Positions 1 through 11,675 of a stretch of DNA of 64,000 nt are shown here, in pieces. Below the pieces are notes generated by a model. It saw only the letters and a list, made by a program, of their open reading frames with translations, did not search any database and was not told the DNA's origin. Each line of letters begins with the position of its first letter. The first letter of the stretch is position 1. Both the position numbers and the translations under genes were made by a program. Origin of the DNA: Desmodesmus armatus (Eukaryota > Chlorophyta > Chlorophyceae > Sphaeropleales > Scenedesmaceae); the NCBI GenBank assembly GCA_007449985.2, contig VIIQ02000004.1, forward strand, positions 496,001 through 560,000. The letters run 5' to 3'.

Positions 1-1504
1 GTGGTTGGTCATTTACAAGCATGGGAGGAGGGTACTGGCCATGGTAAGTGTCATGTCGTCTGTATCACACAGACACTGCACTTGGGTCCAACAACATGCT
101 GCTTGCAAGGTGCTGTTGTGCGCAAATGAAAGTCGCTGTTGCTTGGCCGCCTGTTCGTCCGCCGTTGCAGACGCGTGCATAAGCCTCCTGCAGTTGCTGG
201 ACCCAATGGATGCCTGGATAGACCCTACACAGCGCCTGCTGCAGCAGTACCAGGCCCCAGCACCCAAGGTCAGCACAGGCAGAAGGACTGTGGCTGTCTC
301 CGAGGGTAGCGGCAGTCCCTTCATGCAGCAAGGCAAGCAGCGGCGCGCAGCAGCCGGCAGCAGCAAGCAGTCATCTGCAGATCAGGTGCTGCAGCGGCAG
401 CAGGGCTCCAGCTGGCTGGAGCAGCAGCAGGAACTTCCTGCTGTTCTGTCGCTGTTGGATGTGCAGCGGGAGGCAGCAGTATTCACAGCTGCTGGTGCTC
501 TACAGCAGAAGGGCTCTGGCCTGGAGCCCTCTGCTCTCATGGGGCATGGGCTGGATGTCGGTTGGCTGTTTGACCAGCTGGTCGGTCAGGGCTTGTTCTC
601 TCAGTCGCTGCAGCTAGCCCATGCAGTGTACACAGGGCAGCAGCTGCTGCAGCAGCTAGAGGTGGCGGTGGCAGAGATTGCAGGACAGTGTGCTGACCTG
701 CAACGCACCAGTCAGCAGTCAGGAGCCGAGGCAGGCGCTGGGCAGCAGCAGGAAGGGTTTGACGACAGCAGCAGCATGTTTGCGGGCGGCACGGGCAGGG
801 ACTCCGGTGTGCTCAGCACCTCTGTGCTGACACCTGTCGGGCCTTCGTACCTCGGCAGCGAGGCAGCTGTGGCTTGGTCACAGCTGCGCAGGCTTTTGGA
901 GCTCTACGACTCCTTTGACTGCCTGTCGCCCGGGGCAGAGACCAGCTCTGTACCCACAGCGCAAGGCAGCAAGGCTGCCGACAGCAGCAGTACTAGCAGC
1001 GTAGGCGCCCAAGCAGGCAGCAGTGACAGTGCCGGCCACGGGGCCGGGATCACATTAGTCGGAGCCCGGTTGCGGCTTGCAGCCGTGGACGGAGCGCTGT
1101 CAGCACAGCCTCGCATGGCACTCCCGCAATGGCTCCTGCAGCCCTTCCAGCCAACAGCAGATGCTGCTGGGATGGCGGGAATTGCAGTGGATCCTGCTGC
1201 TCTCCTGCGGAAGCTCATGGAGCACTGGCGGTTGGTGGATGCTGCTGAGCTTGTGCTGGGGTACCTTGATGCATGGCAGCATCACTCTGCCCTGCAGCGC
1301 GTGCACAGCACGGCGGTGTGGCTGCCGCTGCAGGACATGGAGCTGCTGCATGCAAGCTTGCAGGATGGGGCTCGCAGGGGTCGGGAGAAGGGGTGTGATG
1401 CGGATGCTGCCGTGCTGGGCGGCATTGCTGAAAAGATGCAGGAGAAGTTGAAGCAGCATTTGGATGGTGTGAAGGTGGCGTGGGGCCAGCTGCAGAGCAA
1501 GTGA
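1..1504 (+). CDS. NUP160: NUP160-like nucleoporin, C-terminal part (gene enters from the left edge)
   Basis: Two exons are visible: 1-43 and 171-1504, split by an intron with GTAAGT at 44 and TTGCAG ending at 170. Joining them keeps one frame and gives about 459 residues ending at TGA 1502-1504. The recognisable parts match the C-terminus of plant and animal Nup160: a segment like GLFSQSLQLAHAV in the helical repeat region, and near the end a helix pair read as LLRKLMEHWRLVDAAELVLG followed by STAVWLPLQDMELL. Nup160 is a scaffold subunit of the Y (Nup107-160) complex of the nuclear pore, needed for pore assembly and mRNA export. Poly-Q, Ser and Gly insertions typical of this genome interrupt the helical region. 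The N-terminal beta-propeller lies outside the window. The family call rests on remembered motif similarity; another alpha-solenoid nucleoporin is the main alternative. Confidence 0.72.
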   Translation, partial: WLVIYKHGRRVLAMVSVMSSVSHRHCTWVQQHAACKVLLCANESRCCLAACSSAVADACISLLQLLDPMDAWIDPTQRLLQQYQAPAPKVSTGRRTVAVSEGSGSPFMQQGKQRRAAAGSSKQSSADQVLQRQQGSSWLEQQQELPAVLSLLDVQREAAVFTAAGALQQKGSGLEPSALMGHGLDVGWLFDQLVGQGLFSQSLQLAHAVYTGQQLLQQLEVAVAEIAGQCADLQRTSQQSGAEAGAGQQQEGFDDSSSMFAGGTGRDSGVLSTSVLTPVGPSYLGSEAAVAWSQLRRLLELYDSFDCLSPGAETSSVPTAQGSKAADSSSTSSVGAQAGSSDSAGHGAGITLVGARLRLAAVDGALSAQPRMALPQWLLQPFQPTADAAGMAGIAVDPAALLRKLMEHWRLVDAAELVLGYLDAWQHHSALQRVHSTAVWLPLQDMELLHASLQDGARRGREKGCDADAAVLGGIAEKMQEKLKQHLDGVKVAWGQLQSK

Positions 1505-1843
1505 CCGCATTTTTCTGCGGCTGACTGGGATGTTGTTGGGTGTGTCGTGTTGCATTACACAGAAGCAAACGGGTACCAGACCCTTCTGCATGGGCAATGG
1601 TGTGTTGTGTGAAAGAATAAACAGTACCAATCGTTTTTTTTTTGCGAAGGTCGGCTTTGTGACTGCCACCATCTGCTGAACAATCGTTGTGTCTGCATGT
1701 AGTGTATGTTTGTCAAAGCTCTCGCTTTTCTCCGCACATCCTCAGGTGCAGTTGCTTGCAGGCTGGCGCCGTTGATCATCATCAGCTGACCAAAGTCTGG
1801 ACACCCTGGCGGGTTGTACACCTTCCGCATCAACCAGAGAGGG
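1505..1843. other. Intergenic/3' flank of NUP160-like gene
   Basis: No coding exon, RNA gene or clear TGTAA polyadenylation signal was seen in this stretch. It probably holds the nucleoporin 3' UTR and a short spacer up to the first LINE-derived repeat. Confidence 0.4.
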
Positions 1844-1998
1844 TAGTAGTAGTAGTAGTTGTGTTACATGGGGCCTGTCAGTTCAGGCCATAAGCTGCCG
1901 ACCATTGGCAACCGGGGACACCAATCCATCATCCCCCAAAAGTAACAAAGCGCCACCGACCTGCATATTTCAGCAAGTACCTGTAAAGACACACAGAG
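1844..1998 (-). repeat. 5'-truncated copy of the LINE-1 3' end (repeat A, copy 1)
   Basis: This 155-bp stretch is nearly identical to 2044-2196. Read on the minus strand it ends with a short inverted repeat (CCTG...CAGG), then CATGTAACA containing TGTAA, then a (CTA)n run at 1844-1858. That is the layout of a retroelement 3' end with its own poly(A) signal and a microsatellite tail. The copy stops abruptly at 1998, as a 5'-truncated insertion would. Only 45 bp separate it from the second copy. Confidence 0.6.
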
Positions 1999-2043
1999 TT
2001 AGCAAGACCTGCAAGCATGTGCAAGGCATAGAGCATTGAAAGA

Positions 2044-2196
2044 TAGTAGTAGTAGTTGTGTTACATGGGGCCTGTCAGTTCAGGCCATAAGCTGCCGACC
2101 ATTGGCAACCGGGGACACCAATCCATCATCCCCCCAAAAGTAACAAAGCGCCACCGACCTGCATATTTCAGCAAGTACCTGTAAAGACACACAGAG
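2044..2196 (-). repeat. 3' terminal sequence of LINE-1 (repeat A, copy 2)
   Basis: This second copy of repeat A carries the same CATGTAACA box and (CTA)n tail at 2044-2055. It lies downstream (minus strand) of the reverse-transcriptase ORF and is the best candidate for the physical 3' end of LINE-1. Differences from copy 1 are limited to one extra C in a C-run and the tail length. Confidence 0.55.
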
Positions 2197-2212
2197 ATGC
2201 GGCCTTGTGGAA

Positions 2213-2433
2213 CGCACAGAGGAATGAATGAAGGTGTTACACGGGTTTCTCACGCAACTACGTTGCAACTGAACCCAGCCACGGATGGACACAACCAGCA
2301 CGGAAGGGGGCCGTTCGGACAAACCCCACCATCAAAAGCTTGTCACGCACACTCAGTGTGCTTCCAGATTGCGAACACAGAGATATAATACACTGGAAGG
2401 ACTGAATGGCGCCAACGGCACTGCTTCTCGCAC
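2213..2433. repeat. Tandem duplication B, unit 1
   Basis: The unit of 221 bp is repeated at 2464-2688 with near-perfect identity apart from one extra AATG. It contains a 7-bp inverted repeat, GCACACT-C-AGTGTGC. It lies in the region I assign to the LINE-1 3' UTR and has no coding support on either strand. Confidence 0.8.
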
Positions 2434-2463
2434 AGAGGAAGAAGAAGAAGGGGAGAACCCTCT

Positions 2464-2688
2464 CGCACAGAGGAATGAATGAATGAAGGTGTTACACGGG
2501 TTTCTCACGCAACTACGTTGCAACTGAACCCAGCCACGGATGGACACAACCAGCACGGAAGGGGGCCGTTCGGACAAACCCCACCATCAAAAGCTTGTCA
2601 CGCACACTCAGTGTGCTTCCAGATTGCGAACACAGAGATATAATACACTGGAAGGACTGAATGGCGCCAACGGCACTGCTTCTCGCAC
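2464..2688. repeat. Tandem duplication B, unit 2
   Basis: The unit of 225 bp copies 2213-2433 with one additional AATG tetranucleotide, so GAATGAATG becomes GAATGAATGAATG. A short GAAGAAGAAG-rich spacer (2434-2463) separates the two units. The near identity indicates a recent duplication. Confidence 0.8.
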
Positions 2689-3193
2689 CTGCAGGGTTGC
2701 GACAAGAAAGGGCGGACGGAACAGAAAACAGCGAACACACAGCTGCGAGCCACAAAAACTCCCACATGTTGCAGTGGGCGCACGTGGGGGCAACTTCACC
2801 GACACCACCAGTCGCTGCACTGTTCACAAGCCAGCAGGATAGAAGTCACACAGCAGCCAGCAACTCACATGTCACCACATGCAGAAGCTCAATGCCTAAC
2901 TACCCGCAAACCGTTGCCTCCTGACAGCACCACATGCCATGCAATGAAAGGCTGCTGTGTGAGCGCAAGCCCCTGCGCCCGCTTAGGGATGATTGCAGAA
3001 ACCGCAAAGTCAGCCAAGACGCGCCAAAACTCCCCAACAGCAGCACGCCCTGCAATGCGCTCTACCGTCAGCAGAGGCAACGCAGGACCTTCTGCTGCCA
3101 CAGCCCACGCCACTCTGCGGCCGAAGTCAACAGCACCGATGCCAGCCAGACACACCATGTCCCACACAATATGATGCAACCGGGGATGAGGTT

Positions 3194-6100
3194 TCACCCC
3201 CATCCACAAAGCTGCACACTGCAGGCCGCGGTCAGCAGCCAACCAAGGGGGGGCGTCGCCCACCCGGTGAGCTCGCAACTGCCCCTCAATCTCCGCCCGC
3301 ACCCCCCTGCAACAGGACACTCCCAACAATGGTGCTGTACACCGGGCTCAGCAGCCCCACATGCTACACAAGAGGTGCCTGTGTGCATGCGCTGGGCCGT
3401 AGGGAACGCGTCGAGGGTGAGCCGCCATGCAGCCTCCTTGTGCTCATTAGGCACACGCAGCTTCCACCACCGCCGAAGCACCCGAGTGACCGCGGGCAAT
3501 TGGCCCACAATTGGCTGCAGCATATCAACAGACAACACCCTCTGACGGAAGGCAGCATGCCTGTCAGCAATGGCTGACAGCGCATCCAAGGATTGACACT
3601 GGGTAGCTAGCGACACAGTGAGGGCCTTAAGCTCCACCACATCCCCATTGCGAGTATGCCAGCCCAGATCAGCACACACCTTGTCCCTAGCTGCGGTAAG
3701 CTGAGCCTCCGAAACGGCCGGCAGCCGCCCGGATGGCCTACCCCGCAGCACTGCACGTGCTGCATCCTGCCACGCACTAGGGATGGCCGCGACCAACACA
3801 GCCAACTCCTCCCTAGCCACCACCATGTTAGCATACCTAGGGCGATGCTGCAACACAGGGTCCCACACATGCATCCTGTATGCCTCCTCCCTTGCCCCCA
3901 GGTCAGGAATGGAACAGATAGCCTCAACCAGCTGCAACCAATGCAGCGCCTGCCCTGCACATTGCAGCTGGGTGAGGCCCAACAAGTCAGGCACCACAAA
4001 CTCCAACCCCACCATCACTTGCCGCTGCTGTCCATACCAGTCCCACTGCTCCCTCTGCGCCACCACCGGATTGGACCACAATGGGACATAGTAACACCAC
4101 GGGCCGGGCTGGACCGGGTTAGCGCCCACATGGCGAATATACGGCAGAGCCCTGATGCCAAGGGCAAAAGCACGCAAGGGGTCTGGCAACAGCTGGCCCC
4201 CAGCGTCCCTGAACAACCGACCCTTGTCACACAAGGCCAAGCCCCAATAACCCCCACCAGGCACCACCGGCACATGGTGCTGCAACAGCTCCCTGCTGAC
4301 TGCAACCCAAGGCTTGCGAGCATCCCCCACCAACACTTGCACTGCCTCACAAGCCAGGCGAGAGTGAAGGTGGGCCCGCACTGGCAGCAGACCCAAACCT
4401 CCCTCCCTAGGGTGGGCCTCCATACACGCCCTGGGCACCCCTGGTGCCCGTCGCTGATCATCATCAGGGCCCAGGCCAGCATCAACAAGGGCAGAGGCCC
4501 ATTTGATTAGTTGCCTGGCATGCTCAGCTGGCAGGGCCCCAGCAAAGTGTGCATGATACAACAGTGTGGAGATAGCGTACCCATTGAACGCGAAAGCCCG
4601 GCCAAACATGGACAGGTCAGGGATGCGGCTGATCTTCTGCACCCGTTCCCGCACAATGCTCAGCCGATGCTCCCAATCCACTCCAACCACCCCCACACTG
4701 CCAAAGACAACCCCCAGGCTTTTGCAGGTGTCACGCACCGCCATGCCTGCCACAGGGGCAGGATCCACCACCGCTTGGCCCAAAGGCAACAGTTGACACT
4801 TGGGTGGCTGCACCCGCTGGCCTGTGGCATCCCCATACACCGACAAATGCTCCAACAGGCCAGAAACATCAGCCTCCCCAGGCAGGAGGGGCTCCACATC
4901 ATCCGCATACTGTGTGGCGACAAGCCTGCCGGCTGCGACATCAATACCAATGCCACACTGCTTGAGATGGCAGAGCAACGCCTGCCCTGCAAACAGGTAC
5001 ATCAGGGGTGCCAGAGGGCAGCCCTGCCTAACCCCAGCACCACACCGAAAGAAAGAGCTCTGAAAGCCATTGACAACTGCACATGTCAGAGTGTCTGTCA
5101 ACAGCAGCTTCATCCACTGCAGAAACCCGGTACCCACCCCAAGGGCCTCCCCAGCTGCAAACAGAAACTCCCTTGACACAGTGTCATAAGCCTTCCTGAA
5201 GTCCAGGAAAGCAGCTATGGCTGTTTGGTGGCGGGCACGCAGCACCTGGGGCAGCAGCTGCAGCAGCCGCACACTATCCCCTATGTGCCGATGCTGCAAA
5301 AAAGCACACTGCGCTGGATCGATCATGACCCCCGCCACTTGCAACAACCTGTTGGCCAGTAACTTGGCCATAAGACGGTAATCATAGTTAAGTAATTGAA
5401 TGGGGCGATAAGCATCCACATTGGTGTGCACCCCACCAGGTTTCAGCACTGGCACGACCGCCCCATCAAGAAACCCCGGTGGGCACTGCTGTGTTGCCCC
5501 AACGGCCGAGTACAGTTTGGCCAGGATGGGGGCAAGCTGCTGTCGGTACCGCCTGAACAGTTCCCCAGGAATACCGTCCACCCCCGGAGCCTTGCCAGGC
5601 GCTGTACGCAGGATGGCCCGCTCTACCTCCTCAACTGACACCGATGCACTCCCCAGCTCAGCAGCTTGCTCGGCCGTCAGCCGCTGGCTGTGCTGTGCCA
5701 TGGCCTGCAGCACCGCCTGCTGTGCTGCAGGCTGCACCTGCGGAGTTGTGCTGACCTCTGCATACCGGCGTCCCACAATGCTGGCCAACCCCACCCCACC
5801 CACCACCAAATGACCCGACCCAGGTGCGTGCAGCCCAGCAATGAACGATGCTCCTTGGCTGGGCCGCAACATCTTGGTCATGACAGGATTAGGCCGCTCC
5901 CCCAGATGCACCCACTGCTGCCGCCTACGCTGCCGCAATACTTCCTCCTCCTGGGTGAGCAGGCTTGCAAGGCCAGAGGAGGCATCCTGCAGTTCGGTCA
6001 CGGCTGCCTGCACCTGTGCCCCATCCTGGCACTGTGCCAACCGCTGCCGTGCTGCCTGCACTGCACCCCATGCTTCCTTTCTGCGGGCTGCCGACCCCTG

Positions 6101-6632
6101 ATTGGCCCGCCGGGCTTTGGCTTCCCGGTTGAGGGCCTGAACCTGGAGCCGCAACCGCTGCTTGAATGATGACCACCCCACTACCATAGCTAGCGGGTCA
6201 GAGGGCATGGCTGCATCCTCTACCGCCAGCCAGTCTGCCAGCTGCTGCTCGCACTCTGAGTCCCCTTGCAGGGACAAGTGCAGCTTCGGGAGGCCTGGGC
6301 CCAACACCCCTGGCCTTGACGGCAGCAGCTGCACCACCACAGGAGTGTGGTCGCTGATTGATGGTTGCTGATCTGCATGCCGGACAGCTGCCACCTGTGG
6401 CAGCAGCCCTGTGCTGACATACACCCTGTCCAACCGCGAGATACCCCGAGGGTGAAAGTAGGTGTATGCTCGCTTGTGGGGGTGCTTGGCCCGCCAGACG
6501 TCCCGCAGGTTTGGCACACACCGCCGCCACGCAGCTGTAGGGGCTGTGTCGCGCGTGGCAGCTGCCCCTGGCCCCCGCTGCTGCAACGGTTGCGGCTGGC
6601 TCCCGTCCCCTTCCTCCCCAGACCCTGCCCCC

Positions 6633-6667
<35 letters not shown>

Positions 6668-7207
6668 GCACGGCACGCAACCGCGATCAACGCTAGGGCA
6701 GGGCACAAAGTTCCAGTCCCCCAAAGCGATCATGCGACCCCCTGGAGCAGCGGCGCACCACTCCTGCAGGGTGCCTTCTATGATGTCTACGTTGCGCTGG
6801 TATTCTGCAGCATGAAAGTATACCCCAACCAGGTCCAAGTCCTGTCCCCCCCACCGCAGCGGCACGCGGAGCAGCCTGCCATTGGTGGCCGGGGAAGACG
6901 GACCTGGTGTCGCCCCACTGGCACGAACCTGCAGCTTGCCGGACCGCAGCAGGCTGTCCTTGATAAGTACTGTCACCCCTGCCCGCAACTGTGCTGTCTG
7001 CTGGTAGGCCAGACACCAGTAGCTGCGCCAGCCCCTGGCCAGCAGGCGTGACTCTAGGTGAGTGCGCTGCAAGAAGCTGACGTGTGTATCGGCTGCCACT
7101 ACTACATCCAAGCCGAGGGCCTTGTAGAGAGCCAACAAGCCCTCTAACTTGGCTGCCAGCCCATTGACATTGTGGCAGCCCATGCGCAGGGTTGGAGCCC
7201 TACGCAT
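3194..7207 (-). CDS. LINE-1 ORF2: endonuclease - reverse transcriptase
   Basis: The 1,337-residue protein starts at ATG 7205-7207. Residues about 8-300 form an exo-endo-phosphatase endonuclease, with HNVNGLAAK at the first strand, a GDWNF motif and SDHTPVVVQ at the catalytic histidine. The reverse transcriptase follows: PGKAPGVDGIPGELF, AFLDFRKAYDTVSREFL, GVRQGCPLAPLMYLF and the catalytic QYADDVEPLL. Near the C-terminus CVACG...HHCWECP is a CCHC knuckle typical of L1 ORF2. The enzyme nicks target DNA and primes cDNA synthesis from element RNA. A poly-Q insert lies between endonuclease strands. The frame is uninterrupted and overlaps the end of ORF1 by 64 bp in another frame, so ORF2 is probably made by reinitiation or a similar mechanism. 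It may still be active. Confidence 0.92.
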
Positions 7208-7729
7208 TTACTGCTGAGGGGGGCCCAGGGGGTGGCCGGCCACAGCTGTGGCGAGCCCCCTTCTGGGGCGGGCGTGCCAGCGTACTGCAAGGCGCTGAAG
7301 CCCGCTGGGATGATGGAGGGAAGTGCGGCCTGGCTGTCCTGCTGCTGCTGCTGCTGACGGCGCTGCAAACCTCTGGGCGAGCGGCGCTGCTCTTGCTGCT
7401 GCTGTTGCTTGGATAGCACCAGCCTGAACTGCTCAATGCGCTGCCGCTTCAGTTCAGACCCTGCCGCCCGAGCTGTGGCTGTCACGCGCTGCTGTGCACC
7501 TGGGGTGCCTGCTGCTGGGCCGGCCTGCGATGCAGAGGCGGCGGCCTGGCGGCGAGCCAGCTTGCGCCGGCTCTCAGACACAGGGCGCTTCTTGGTACCG
7601 CAGGTGCTGCTGTTGGCGTTGCTGCTGGTGCTGCTGCTGGTGCTGCTTGAGGCAGCTGCGGCAGCTGGCGCGCCCTCGCGCACGGCTGCAGGCGGGGCCT
7701 GCTGCTGTTGCCCGATCGGGCCAGAGGGT

Positions 7730-7771
<42 letters not shown>

Positions 7772-9041
7772 AGGTCTGGTGTGGGCCGCTTCTGTGAGGC
7801 AGGTGCAGTGCCAGCTGACTGCGAGGGTGACTGTGCAGCGTCAGCGGCTGGGGCCTCCTGCTGCTGCCTCTGCTGCTGGCGCTCCCGCTGCTGCTGCCGC
7901 TGCTGCTGGCGCTGAGCCGCCAGCTCGGCCGCCTGCTGTTGCCTGTCATGCTCCTGCTGCTGACGCTGGCGGCGCTGCTGCTCCTGCTGCTCTGCAAGCT
8001 GCTGTTGGGTGCGGGACGCAATCCACTCGCGCTGCATAGCATTGCTGGCTCCCTTGCGCAGGGCGGCAGCACTGAGGTCTGCTGCATCTGTGCACTCCCG
8101 CAGCTGCACGAAGAAACTGCTGGTGCCGTCTGGTGTGGGCATCTCCACTGCTGAGGGTGCGCTGGCTGTGACTGCCAGCACCAGCTTCACCTCATCCCAC
8201 AGCTGCCGCTGCTGCTGATCCAAAGCCCAGTCCGCTGCCAGCACAGTGACGCCGGCTGCGTCCATGGCCGTGGCCCACTGCTGCGGCCCAATGCCCCGCA
8301 CCCCGCACAAGCTGAAGACCCGGACTGGCAGCCCGTCATACCGCAGAGTGTACTGCTCCCCACCGCCCGGCAGCTGCAGCTTGCCGGTCTGAGGGTCCAG
8401 TCCTGCAGGGCTGCCTTGCTGTGCAGAATGAACTGATAGGACGCGTGCATGGCTGCAACCTTGCGCCCTGCATGCACAGCATCCTTCCTGAAAAACCTGG
8501 GGTGGCTCCAACCCAGCTCCCACCCGTCCCTACTCACCAGCTGCTCAATGACGGCAGCAAAGCTGCTGGCCATCTCCCCCGCTGCAGCAAACCGCTCAAG
8601 GACTGGCCGCAGCGCTGCCGGTGCCATGCCCGCAGCAGCTGCCTCGGCGACTGCTGGGTCCTCCATGCCTGCAGGCTGCGCCGCAGACCAGGTGTCTCGC
8701 AGGCGCTGTACCTCCTGGCCGGATGGGCAGTCCTGCAGTTGCTGTGTTGCTGCTGCCCGTGCTGCTGCATCTGCTGGGTCAATCAGCTTCTGCACCTCCA
8801 GGGCCACTTTCCTGGAGGCCAGAGCCTCGGGAGGCAGCAGCAGCTTCAGAACTCCTGGGAAGGAGTGCATCTGTCGCTGCTGCCTGTTGTGTGCTGTATA
8901 GGCAGCCTTGCTGGCAGTTGCTGCTACCCTCCTGTTGGGCTGATTGGGGGTGGCTGCTGTCCTGCCAGGTGTGGCGGTGGGCTGGCGCCCAGCCGGGGCA
9001 GCACTGCGCTGCTGCTGCTGCTCGCACAGAGGGTTCACCAT
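7144..9041 (-). CDS. LINE-1 ORF1: Gln-rich nucleic-acid-binding-type protein, frameshifted
   Basis: Translation starts at ATG 9039-9041. The first frame runs cleanly to about 8403, after which the sensible protein continues in another frame to the stop at 7144. Adding one base near 8403 would join them into about 630 residues. The N-terminal 210 residues are Ala-rich and helical with no recognised domain. The second half has a poly-Q/Arg helical stretch and a basic patch around KKRPVSESRRKLARRQ that could be a nuclear localisation or RNA-binding signal. ORF1 proteins of LINEs coat element RNA. I recognise no RRM or zinc knuckle, so the assignment rests on position before ORF2 and composition. 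Confidence 0.65.
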
Positions 9042-10902
9042 TACAGCCTCAAATCCTTCAGGCCTTTCACCAGCTGACTTTCACTGCATAATCACGCCGA
9101 TAGCCCATTACAATATGTCGGTGGTCTTCAGATCGCAAGGTCTGGGGATCGAATGCTGGCAAAGACACTGGCCAGGCTGTGATGTCCGCCACCTTGTAGC
9201 GGCTTGCAGTGGTGAAGGGGTTTCGGTGGTTTACCCTTCACGCGTGGTGATACCAAGCTCGGCTCGGCAGTTATCTAGGTGGAGAGTACCACTATGTGTG
9301 AAAGTATCAGTAATGAGGGAATGACAGCACAGTGGCAGCATATGCAGCGGCAGTTCCATCTCCCCTTCCCTCCTTTTTAATAATGTACACCTCAGCAAGG
9401 TGCATCACAAACGCGGCACCCTCAACCTGTTTTGTTCTGGGTACGGTACCACCTGGTGGGGTTGACGCACCAAAGATCACAATTCTGCAACACAACCAAC
9501 AGCAATGCAGGCAGTTGGTACACAGGGGTACCACAATCAATGAGGACATGAAAACAACAGTATGATCAGGTCATGTTGTCAAGCTTGAGCTATGCCTGTG
9601 AGTTGCTGCCCTGGCTGCCGCTCCTGCAGCTGTGGCAACAGCACCACACATATACAAAGGCATACATACAACACAATTTGCTGCAACTCAACAGCCACAA
9701 ACCTTCAGAGTCCCTTCCCCCACCAAAACACAAGACCCCGCCGGGTAGCTGCTGCTGTTGTCACTCAGCTCTATCCAGCACCTCTCAGTGCACTGTGCAG
9801 ATATTAGGCATGCAAACTACACCAGATTCAGCATGAACACCTGCTGACGCAACCCACCCTGCATAGAAACCCCAGACCCCACCCCGCCAATACTGAATAT
9901 CCAGCAGGACTGAACATCAGGCCTTACGGCAATCTAGAACTGCCAGCGGCTGTGACGGATGTTTGCCAACAAAGTGTGTACAACAGTCTGGCAGCATCCG
10001 TGCCTCAAAACACACTGCCCAATCTATCACAAGGGTCTGGATGCACATAGCCTGTCAGTGCTTCTGTATCTGACAAAGTTCCCACCGTGGTGGTCGGCCC
10101 ACAAAACATACTGGGAAACACGTGCCCACAAAACCACACAAGCCGCTCCCGAAGAAGGTGTACGGCTGGTCACGAAATGCCCTAGGAGCCTTCAGCTGCA
10201 CATCATACACGTGAATCATGGATGACCATGGAGTGACGCTACAACTGTCATGGAAACATGAACATGACTCATGTTCAAGGAGGTGTGAACAGCAAAACCT
10301 GGCAGGTGATGACACAGCCATATGGCTGGGGAGCATGCATCATGCAAGGGATGGCGTCCCTTCCCTGACAGGTACGTGATGTTGACAGCTTAAGGAAACC
10401 AGAAAGACACCGTGCAGGGCATTCATCAAGGCAGCTCAGGGTCCTTGCCTGCAAGAAAAAGTGGAACAATTCTACCCCCCTGCAACACCCCACCCGATAG
10501 CACCACCCTGCATATCTGACTGCCTGAGGATCGGGTGGCAAAACGTCAAACTGTGTGGTGTGAGGGGTGCATAAGGACCCAACAGCAAACACATGCTGGG
10601 ATTGTAACCAAATACGAAAGTCTTTCTGAACTTTCCAGAGAATGCCAAAGCAAGACAGATGCCTGCACATGGCATGTGCACCGCACGGCAGTACTGCAGG
10701 ACTGGGTGCATTGGGCACAAATAAGCACGAGCAAGCGGATTGCCCTGCCAATAACAATTCACCCAACATCACACAAAAAAAGATCACAGGCTGTGGCACG
10801 GTGCTGGAAGGTATGGCGGCAGCGTGTAGCACACATTTGCCCCATACATTGCCAAGCTGCCACTTAAAAAAAAACCCAAGTCATCGAACTCGCAACACCC
10901 TC
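9042..10902. other. Intergenic region, no gene recognised
   Basis: Several open frames of 60-185 codons occur on both strands but none has a recognisable motif, consistent splice structure or codon pattern. The part nearest 9042 may include the LINE-1 5' UTR, which has no visible boundary. Confidence 0.35.
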
Positions 10903-11165
10903 TCAAGTCCATATGGCTGTAGCAGACATCTGCCTGGCTGCAGTATCAAGGGTAAAGGCTGTGACTGTAGCAGCTGCAAAACCACAGTCAACTGCAGTTG
11001 ACGCTGTCAAGTCCATGTGGCTGTAGCAGACATCGTGCTTGCTGCTGTATCAAGGACAAAGCCTGTGGCTGTAGCAGTTAACACTGTCAAGTCCAAGTGC
11101 TGTAGCAGACATTTTGCTGGCTGCTGTATCAAGGACATAGCCTGTGGCTGTAGCAGTTGACACTG
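10903..11165. repeat. Minisatellite, three imperfect units of 80-104 bp
   Basis: Units begin at about 10903, 11006 and 11086, each starting TCAAGTCCA and carrying CTGTAGCAGACAT and CCTGTGGCTGTAGCAG or close variants. The last two units are about 80 bp. It is non-coding on both strands and lies some 0.5 kb beyond the 3' end of the G8-domain gene. Confidence 0.7.
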
Positions 11166-11675
11166 GAACTTACAGGACTTGATCGTGGCTGCCAATTTAG
11201 GGGTAGTGTTACTGACACTACCACCCGAGGTTGTGGTCACCATACTGACTAATACAGTTGGGGCAGTTGACCAAGTGCCTTTGACACTGGCACTGGGCCC
11301 GGGTGGATGTGCTGCCTCTGAATGCTTGCACCTGCGTGGTAATGAGACCAAGGCAGCATCGAGCGTTAGTCAGGGTTCATCATCCGGGCACGGTGCTGCA
11401 TGTGCTAGGAAAACGACGACTGCCCAAACAACAGCAGTGTCAGAAGCTACCTAGAAGTGCTGGCATGCATTTGCTCTTCACAAGGAACAACTTCCCATGC
11501 TGTTCACAATATGAGCTGTGATAGAAATGCCATGTGACAACATATCTAGAGGGCCACAACTTGTGGCATGGCATGCCCACCACAGCTGCCAAATATGTGG
11601 GCGGCTCCACTGCCACTGCCAGAGGCACCCAGGAGTATGACTTAGCATGGTGAACAGGCTGGCTTTCAGTGCAAC

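Larger units (their letters stand above)
2044..9041 (-). mobile_element. LINE-1: L1-type non-LTR retrotransposon with two ORFs
   Basis: On the minus strand the order is ORF1 (9041 to 7144), ORF2 (7207 to 3194), a 3' UTR of about 1.1 kb with a tandem duplication, then TGTAA and a (CTA)n tail at 2044. ORF2 has an N-terminal APE-type endonuclease, a central reverse transcriptase and a C-terminal CCHC knuckle, the arrangement of L1-clade elements. ORF2 is intact. ORF1 is broken by one frameshift near 8403. The 5' boundary beyond 9041 and the target-site duplication were not found. Confidence 0.8.

Noticed and set aside
9100..9190. B-box-like GGGGATCGAATGC suggesting a tRNA-derived SINE or tRNA gene
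   Set aside because: No matching A box at the right distance and no cloverleaf could be folded by eye.
10275..10832. 185-codon minus-strand open frame with hydrophobic stretches
   Set aside because: No recognisable domain, no splice or codon support, and overlapping open frames of similar length on both strands.
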